Assembly: GCA_020048755.1 (NCBI GenBank) | Contig: JAIFMD010000060.1 | Coordinates: 1 to 43,899, forward strand | Origin: Spirochaetota bacterium | GTDB taxonomy: Bacteria; Spirochaetota; Spirochaetia; Treponematales; UBA12059 | Direction of reading: 5' to 3' | Length of the DNA stretch: 43,899 bases | Shown here: positions 38,458 through 43,899 of the stretch, one piece after another | Layout: every line of letters starts with the position of its first letter | How positions within the stretch are numbered: the first letter of the stretch is position 1 | Notes under the pieces: model-generated | Databases searched by the model: none | Told to the model about the DNA's origin: nothing | What the model saw: the letters and a program-made list of their open reading frames with translations, nothing else | Made by a program: the position numbers and the translations under genes

Positions 38458-39465
38458 ATGTACCGTGAAGTAAAAAGAAACATCATCAGGGCTATTGCTT
38501 CTGTCCTGCTGTCTTCATCCTGCGCTACATTCCGCTCTGAGGTTGCCGCCCACCCCTATCTCATGCAGAGCCGCGAACAGATGTACGCCGCGACGCAGTT
38601 GGAAGGACCGTCAATCTTTCTTGAAAACGCCATGGACTACTTTGAGCTCACCCTTCCCGAGGGAGCGACCGCCTGGTGGACGCGAACCGGTCCGAACACG
38701 GAAACGGCGCTCTACATCTTCGAGCCGGCCGAACCGGAGAGCACGCTCGTCTTTGTTCACGGGTATCTCTCGCACTCCCTCTCCGCAGCCTTTCTTGTCC
38801 GCCATCTTCTGAACCTCAACATACGCGTTGTCTGCGCAGACCTTCCCGGCCATGGCCTCTCAGACGGAGAACCCGGAGACATAGAAACCTTTGCGGTTTA
38901 CGGCTCCTTCATCAAAGACACGTACGATTTTTGTCAGCGGCGATGGCCCGGTCCCATCGACTTTATCGGCCACAGCACCGGTTGCGCATCCATGCATGAA
39001 TTCCTTCGCCAGGGAAACTCAGGCTACAACCGGATCATCTTTCTCAGCCCCCTCGTGCGCAGCTGGCTCTGGGAAGCCTCGCTCACCGGATTGAGCGTAA
39101 CAGAAAAGTTCTCCAACACCTTCCCGGCGCTCAGGAACGTGGTGAGCCGGGACCGGAAATACCTGTATAAAAGCAAGCTCGACCATCTGCGCCTTCGGTA
39201 CGTTTCCGTGCACTGGGTATACGCCCTTGAAGCCTGGAATGAAGAACTTAAAACCGACAGCGTTCCCATCACCCGCGAAATCCTGGTCCTCCAGGGCACG
39301 GCCGATACGACGATCGACGCTCCGTACGGTAAAAAGCTCTACGCACGCCTCTTCCCGAACCTTATCCATACCGACATCCCGAACGGCATTCACTGTCTTC
39401 ATTCCGACATGCAGCCAAACCGTGAAATTGTTTTCCGCGAAATCACTGCATATCTTGCTGACTGA
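38458..39465 (+). CDS. Alpha/beta hydrolase (lysophospholipase-like), possible lipoprotein
   Basis: FVHGYLSHS, ADLPGHGLSDG, FIGHSTGCASM nucleophile elbow; ASVLLSSSC lipobox-like. Confidence 0.85.
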   Translation: MYREVKRNIIRAIASVLLSSSCATFRSEVAAHPYLMQSREQMYAATQLEGPSIFLENAMDYFELTLPEGATAWWTRTGPNTETALYIFEPAEPESTLVFVHGYLSHSLSAAFLVRHLLNLNIRVVCADLPGHGLSDGEPGDIETFAVYGSFIKDTYDFCQRRWPGPIDFIGHSTGCASMHEFLRQGNSGYNRIIFLSPLVRSWLWEASLTGLSVTEKFSNTFPALRNVVSRDRKYLYKSKLDHLRLRYVSVHWVYALEAWNEELKTDSVPITREILVLQGTADTTIDAPYGKKLYARLFPNLIHTDIPNGIHCLHSDMQPNREIVFREITAYLAD

Positions 39466-39468
39466 CAC

Positions 39469-40998
39469 CTATTCCACAAAAAGCCTCTTTGATGCGTACA
39501 CGGGGTCGGAGGTCAGGTTGACGCCGAGCTTGCGGAGGCCAGCCTCGTCGCCGGGAGTGGGCATGTGCGAGAGGTGCATCTGGCAACCGCGGAGCTGGTG
39601 GAGCTTGTCGACGCAGGCCTGGACCATAGGTGTCAGAGTTGCGCTGATTGAAAGGGCGATGAGGGCCTCGTCGACGTCCAGGCTGGCGCTCTTGCGGCCG
39701 AGCACCTCGCGCTTGAGGCGGGCCACCGATTCGATGACGAGCGGCGACAAAACGTCTATCTGGTCGGGCAGGCCGGCGAGCTGCTTTGCGGCGTTGAGTA
39801 CGGCCGCGGTGGCGGCGTGGAGCATCTTGGAGTTCTTGGCCGTGACGATGTCGCCGGAGGGCAACTGCAACGCAGCTCCGCAAAAAGCTGATCCGCCCGC
39901 CTTGGTATCGGCCGCAGCCGATACCTGCGCTTCGGCTGCGGCATTCCTGGCCGCGGGAACCACAGGCCTGTCGTCGGGCCGCAGGCCCAGTTCCTTCATC
40001 AGGAGATCAGCCTTCTCGAACGAAGATTTGTCAGCCATGCCCATCATATACTCGCTGGCGCAGCGCAGATAGCGCCGCACGACTTCCTGCCTGGCAGCCT
40101 CGCGCGCGGCCCCGTCGTCGACGATGGCGAAACCGGCCCGGTTGACGCCCATCTCGGTGGGTGAGCGGTATGCGTCGGGCTGCCCGGTGATGCGGTCCAG
40201 GATGCCCTTGAGTATGGGGAACGACTCCACATCGCGGTTGTAGTTGACGGAAACCTCGCCGGTGGCCTCGAGGTGGAATGGATCGATCAGGTTGAAGTCG
40301 CGCAGGTCCAGCGTTGCCGCCTCGTAGGCTATGTTGACGGGATGCTTGAGCGGCAGGTTCCAGATGGGAAAGGTCTCGAACTTGGCATACATGGCGTGCT
40401 CGCCGATGCGGCGGTCATGGTAGACCTGCGAGAGGCAGGTGGCCATCTTGCCCGAACCAGGCCCCGGACCGGTGACGACAACGAGGGGCTTGGTCGTGGC
40501 TATCCTGGGGTTTGCGCCGTAGCCCTCGTCGGAGACTATGCGGTCGACGTCGGTGGGATACCCCTTGGTGGGCTGGTGGACATACACGTTGATGCCGCGG
40601 TTCTCCAGCTTGGTCTTGAAGGCCTTGGCCGCCGGCTGGCCTTCCCAGCGGGTGATGACGACGGCGGATACGGAGAGTCCCCATTCACCCAGGTCGTCTA
40701 TCAGCTTCATCGCGTCGGCATCGTAGGTAATGCCGTAGTCGGCGCGGATCTTCCGGTGCTCGATTGCGCCAGCGTGGATGCACAGCACTATCTCCGCGTC
40801 GCGCTCGAGTTCCTTGAGGAGGCGGATCTTGACGTTGGGGTCATAGCCCGGCAACACGCGCGCGGCGTGAAAGTCGGCGAGCAGTTTGCCCCCGAACTCC
40901 AGGTAGAGCCTGCCTTCAAAGCGGCGCATGCGCTCCCTGATGAACGAAGCCTGCTCGGTGATGTATTTCTCGTTGTCGAATGCCTTTATTGCCGCCAT
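39469..40998 (-). CDS. DUF1846 domain-containing protein
   Basis: AFDNEKYITEQASFIRERMRRFEGRLYLEFGGKLLADFHAARVLPGYDPNVK; start ATG 40998. Confidence 0.92.
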   Translation of the reverse strand: MAAIKAFDNEKYITEQASFIRERMRRFEGRLYLEFGGKLLADFHAARVLPGYDPNVKIRLLKELERDAEIVLCIHAGAIEHRKIRADYGITYDADAMKLIDDLGEWGLSVSAVVITRWEGQPAAKAFKTKLENRGINVYVHQPTKGYPTDVDRIVSDEGYGANPRIATTKPLVVVTGPGPGSGKMATCLSQVYHDRRIGEHAMYAKFETFPIWNLPLKHPVNIAYEAATLDLRDFNLIDPFHLEATGEVSVNYNRDVESFPILKGILDRITGQPDAYRSPTEMGVNRAGFAIVDDGAAREAARQEVVRRYLRCASEYMMGMADKSSFEKADLLMKELGLRPDDRPVVPAARNAAAEAQVSAAADTKAGGSAFCGAALQLPSGDIVTAKNSKMLHAATAAVLNAAKQLAGLPDQIDVLSPLVIESVARLKREVLGRKSASLDVDEALIALSISATLTPMVQACVDKLHQLRGCQMHLSHMPTPGDEAGLRKLGVNLTSDPVYASKRLFVE

Positions 40999-41132
40999 TG
41001 ATGGAGCCTCCCTGACGGGACGGCAGTCTACACCGGAATGTCGGCCCTGCACCAGCGGACAGAAGCTTGTTGCATACCGCCGGATGCGGGTTTACAGTCT
41101 ACGGACAATCAGCAGAATGCAAAGGACGCGCC

Positions 41133-42071
41133 ATGATAAAGAACCTCTGGTATGCCGTGCTCGAATCAAAGGAAATTCCCCGCAAGAAACCCGCCGGCTT
41201 CATGCGCCTCGGCGAGCGGATGATCTTCTGGCGGGACGAAGCAGGCACGGCACACTGCTTCTTCGACCGTTGCGCCCACCGTGGTGCCTCGCTGGCCCTG
41301 GGCGATATTGTAGATGGACACGCCCGTTGCCCGTTCCACGGGCTGGAGTACGATGCCACCGGCCGCTGCGTAAAAATTCCCGCCAACGGCAAAAACGCGC
41401 CGGTGCCAGCAGCCTTCCAGATGCGCTCCTACCCCGTCTTTGAGGGCTGGGGCTGGATATTCATATGGTGGGACCTCAAGGAGCTAACCCGCTGGGGCAG
41501 CGTGCAGGATCCATGGAACAACCACTACACCCGCGTCGCGGAGAACCAGCTGGACGTGGCGCACCTGCCCTTCGTCCACCACAACACCATAGGCCGCGGC
41601 AACCGCACCCTGGTGGAAGGCCCGGGCGTGGAATGGGTCAGCGACAGCCTGTTCTTCCAGTACGTATACAACAAGGTCGACGACGGCTCCACGCCCCGCG
41701 GCCCGGACCAGGTGCCGGTGCCCGATCCCGACCGCGAGTACAAAATTGAGTTCCTTATGCCCAACCTGTGGGAAAACCGCATTTCCGACAAGCTCCGCGT
41801 TACAGCAGCCTTCGTGCCGGTGGACGAGGAACATACCATCCTGTACCTGCGCTTCTACCCGATCTTCATGCCCTTCCCGCCGCTGGCCTGGCTCATCGGC
41901 CGACTGGGTAGCCTGATGAACCTGGTGATCGCCCATCAGGACAGGCGCATCGTCAACACGCAACTGCCCAAAGCCGATGGCATCGGCAAGGGCGAGAACC
42001 TCTTCAGGGGCGACAAACCGATCATGGAATTCAGGAAGAAGCGGCAGGAGCTCAGGAAGCGGAGCACATAG
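41133..42071 (+). CDS. Rieske [2Fe-2S] non-haem iron oxygenase
   Basis: CAHRGASLALGDIVDGHARCPFHG Rieske motif; mononuclear Fe site NQLDVAHLPFVH and distal HQD; start ATG 41133. Confidence 0.9.
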   Translation: MIKNLWYAVLESKEIPRKKPAGFMRLGERMIFWRDEAGTAHCFFDRCAHRGASLALGDIVDGHARCPFHGLEYDATGRCVKIPANGKNAPVPAAFQMRSYPVFEGWGWIFIWWDLKELTRWGSVQDPWNNHYTRVAENQLDVAHLPFVHHNTIGRGNRTLVEGPGVEWVSDSLFFQYVYNKVDDGSTPRGPDQVPVPDPDREYKIEFLMPNLWENRISDKLRVTAAFVPVDEEHTILYLRFYPIFMPFPPLAWLIGRLGSLMNLVIAHQDRRIVNTQLPKADGIGKGENLFRGDKPIMEFRKKRQELRKRST

Positions 42072-42133
42072 CCCTGACCAGAGCAACACCGTTGTCGACT
42101 GGAAAAAAGCTGCCGGGAGGTTATACTCCCGGC

Positions 42134-43899
42134 ATGAGAACATCAGCCGCGCATTCCACCAGCATCGCCGTCGTCCTGGCCCTCGTCTGCATCTGGCCAG
42201 CCGTTGCGGGACCGGACAATTATGCCGCGCCAAACTCCGCACAACCCGCCCCGGTACTGATCGACACGTTCTCTCCAGCCGAACTGGTCGGGGTGGACCT
42301 GCCTACCTATGGGGCAAACCTGTGGACCTGGGGCCTGGCCCTCAAGGACGACGGCACCCTGCTCGTCGCCTGCGGCTCCACAGTGCTGGCCATGGACAGC
42401 CGCTGGCAGGTCACCGGGCTGCCAGCCAAAAAACTGAGCGACGAAGGAAACATGCTCTTCGCGTACAGGATATTCCTGACCGACGCAGAGACCATGTACC
42501 TGCGGAGCTCCGACGGTTCCGGCCTGTGGGCCTTTCCCGACGGGTCTCCGGATTACCGGCGCCTGCGCTCGGAAGGGCAAGCCGGTTTCACGTTCGGCGT
42601 GCTGGACGACGGCTCCACCTTCGTGGTCGAGGGCAACTCGGTGCGGATAACCAGGAACGGCGTCGACGCCAGCTTTGCCCTGCCGGCGAACGTTTCGACG
42701 ATGGCGGCAAGCGCCGGACCTGACGACACGATCTGGGTGTCCGATCTGATGAGCAGCTCCATACTGGTATTGTCCCAGGCGGGCACCGAACTCAGGCGCA
42801 TCAAGACTGACCTGGCGCTTGGCAACAGCCTGCAGAAATTGCAGGTGCAGCCGGACGGCAGCTTCTTCGGAGTCACGGCCAACAGCCTTCGCCGTTTCGA
42901 TGCGTCGGGAAAAACCGTCTGGACCTGGGACGGCAAGGATGAAGGCGTATCGGTGATGTTCTCGGTGATGATGGACATCGCGGCCGGAGCCGACGGCATC
43001 CTGTACATCAACGACTACCTGGGCAGGCGGATACTCAGACTCTCGGAGCGTCCGCAGGCCCTCCCGGCCAGCCTGAAGGCCGTGGCCGCCGCCGCAAAGG
43101 CAGCGCGGGCCGGCGGCGACAGACCGGAGCTGGACCTCGCCCTGGCGGACGTGTACGAAGCCATGGGCGCGTCCGAAGCGGCGCGGATGGCGCTGGTCAG
43201 GTATCTTGAAAAACGGCCTGCCGATGCCAGGGCGCAGGACCGCAGGCTCCGGCTTGAAACGGCGCTCCTGAAGATAAAGGCAACGGCCGCAGGCCGCGAT
43301 GTCCTGACCCTGCTGGAACGCTACGGAGCGGAAACGGCGCGTGACGCCTATGGCCGCGCCATGCGTACCTGGGAGTCGCTGCGCGCAACCGCGGGTGACG
43401 ACGGGGATGTGCGGGCCGCGATGGCCGCCCTGAGGAGCGCGTTTCAGGCTGCGGAGCGGGATTCCACAGTTGCCACTTCTTCGCCCAGGGTGCTTTCCAC
43501 CGAGATTTCAGCGCTCTTTCCGGCACTCATCCGTTCCTACCGGAGCAAACCCGCCGGGTCCATCCTCATCCGGAACACCCTGCCAGAGCCTCTGCGCAAC
43601 GTGCGGGCCGACTTCTATATAAAGAAGTACATGGATTTTCCGGCTGAAGGCAAAGCGGTAGCCAGCGTTGCCGCGGGAGCAGACGTCAGGCTTGACCTCT
43701 TCGCGTTCCTCAACGAAAGCGTGCTGGAGGTGCAGGAAGACTTGCCGCTCCAGGCCCAGGTTACCCTGCACTTCACCGATTCGCGCGGTGAACGTTCCAT
43801 CGAGCTGTCCCGGCAGGTCATGCTGTACCGGCGCACGGCCATAACCTGGGACGATACGTCGAAACTGGCTGCGTTCGTGACGCCCAACGAGGACAGCGT
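42134..43899 (+). CDS. Secreted propeller-like (NHL/SMP-30-like) protein, truncated at window's right edge
   Basis: Manual translation from ATG 42134: MRTSAAHSTSIAVVLALVCIWPAVAG... with repeated PDGSFFGVTANSLRRFDASG/DGILYINDYLGRRILRL blades; open to the end, so absent from ORF track. Confidence 0.75.
   Translation, partial: MRTSAAHSTSIAVVLALVCIWPAVAGPDNYAAPNSAQPAPVLIDTFSPAELVGVDLPTYGANLWTWGLALKDDGTLLVACGSTVLAMDSRWQVTGLPAKKLSDEGNMLFAYRIFLTDAETMYLRSSDGSGLWAFPDGSPDYRRLRSEGQAGFTFGVLDDGSTFVVEGNSVRITRNGVDASFALPANVSTMAASAGPDDTIWVSDLMSSSILVLSQAGTELRRIKTDLALGNSLQKLQVQPDGSFFGVTANSLRRFDASGKTVWTWDGKDEGVSVMFSVMMDIAAGADGILYINDYLGRRILRLSERPQALPASLKAVAAAAKAARAGGDRPELDLALADVYEAMGASEAARMALVRYLEKRPADARAQDRRLRLETALLKIKATAAGRDVLTLLERYGAETARDAYGRAMRTWESLRATAGDDGDVRAAMAALRSAFQAAERDSTVATSSPRVLSTEISALFPALIRSYRSKPAGSILIRNTLPEPLRNVRADFYIKKYMDFPAEGKAVASVAAGADVRLDLFAFLNESVLEVQEDLPLQAQVTLHFTDSRGERSIELSRQVMLYRRTAITWDDTSKLAAFVTPNEDS

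Noticed and set aside
1-43899. CRISPR arrays, IS elements, transposases or prophage genes
   Set aside because: No regularly spaced repeats, no terminal inverted repeats with transposase ORFs and no phage structural genes were seen by reading the window.

Overview
This is a GC-rich bacterial chromosomal window, probably from an anaerobic spirochaete-like organism (taxonomy is inference only). Most of it is housekeeping and metabolic genes. In order: a hexuronate catabolism operon on the minus strand (a uxaC 5' end missing from the ORF track, an SDR mannonate oxidoreductase-like gene, and a DeoR regulator); a HAD hydrolase; tRNA-Thr(CGT) with its own terminator; tandem cNMP-binding proteins; an amidohydrolase; GNAT; a ROK kinase; an MCP; a zinc peptidase; a DUF3352-like protein with DNE repeats; galU; a DUF362 protein divergent from a TetR gene across a 26-bp perfect palindrome; a frame-disrupted metallophosphoesterase; a ParB-like protein; and dapF. 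The main system is a 13-gene cluster at about 20.6-32.9 kb. It holds a DHOD-like flavoprotein gene followed by Mrp-type antiporter genes and a NiFe-hydrogenase/complex-I-like module, in the gene order of the archaeal Mbx/MBS (membrane-bound sulfane reductase) complexes. The 'catalytic' NuoD/MbhL-type subunit keeps only one Cys of each canonical CxxC pair, so it is unlikely to be a hydrogenase. The terminal ferredoxin subunit (NuoI/MbxN-type) is fused to a GltD/NfnB-like FAD-NAD(P) oxidoreductase and carries an extra C-terminal domain of about 130 aa. This predicts an ion-pumping complex that exchanges electrons directly with NAD(P)H. Downstream are a strong terminator, an MBL-fold hydrolase, an OFA-type MFS transporter, a DUF401-like permease, cardiolipin synthase, an alpha/beta hydrolase, a DUF1846 protein, a complete Rieske oxygenase and a truncated secreted propeller-like protein.
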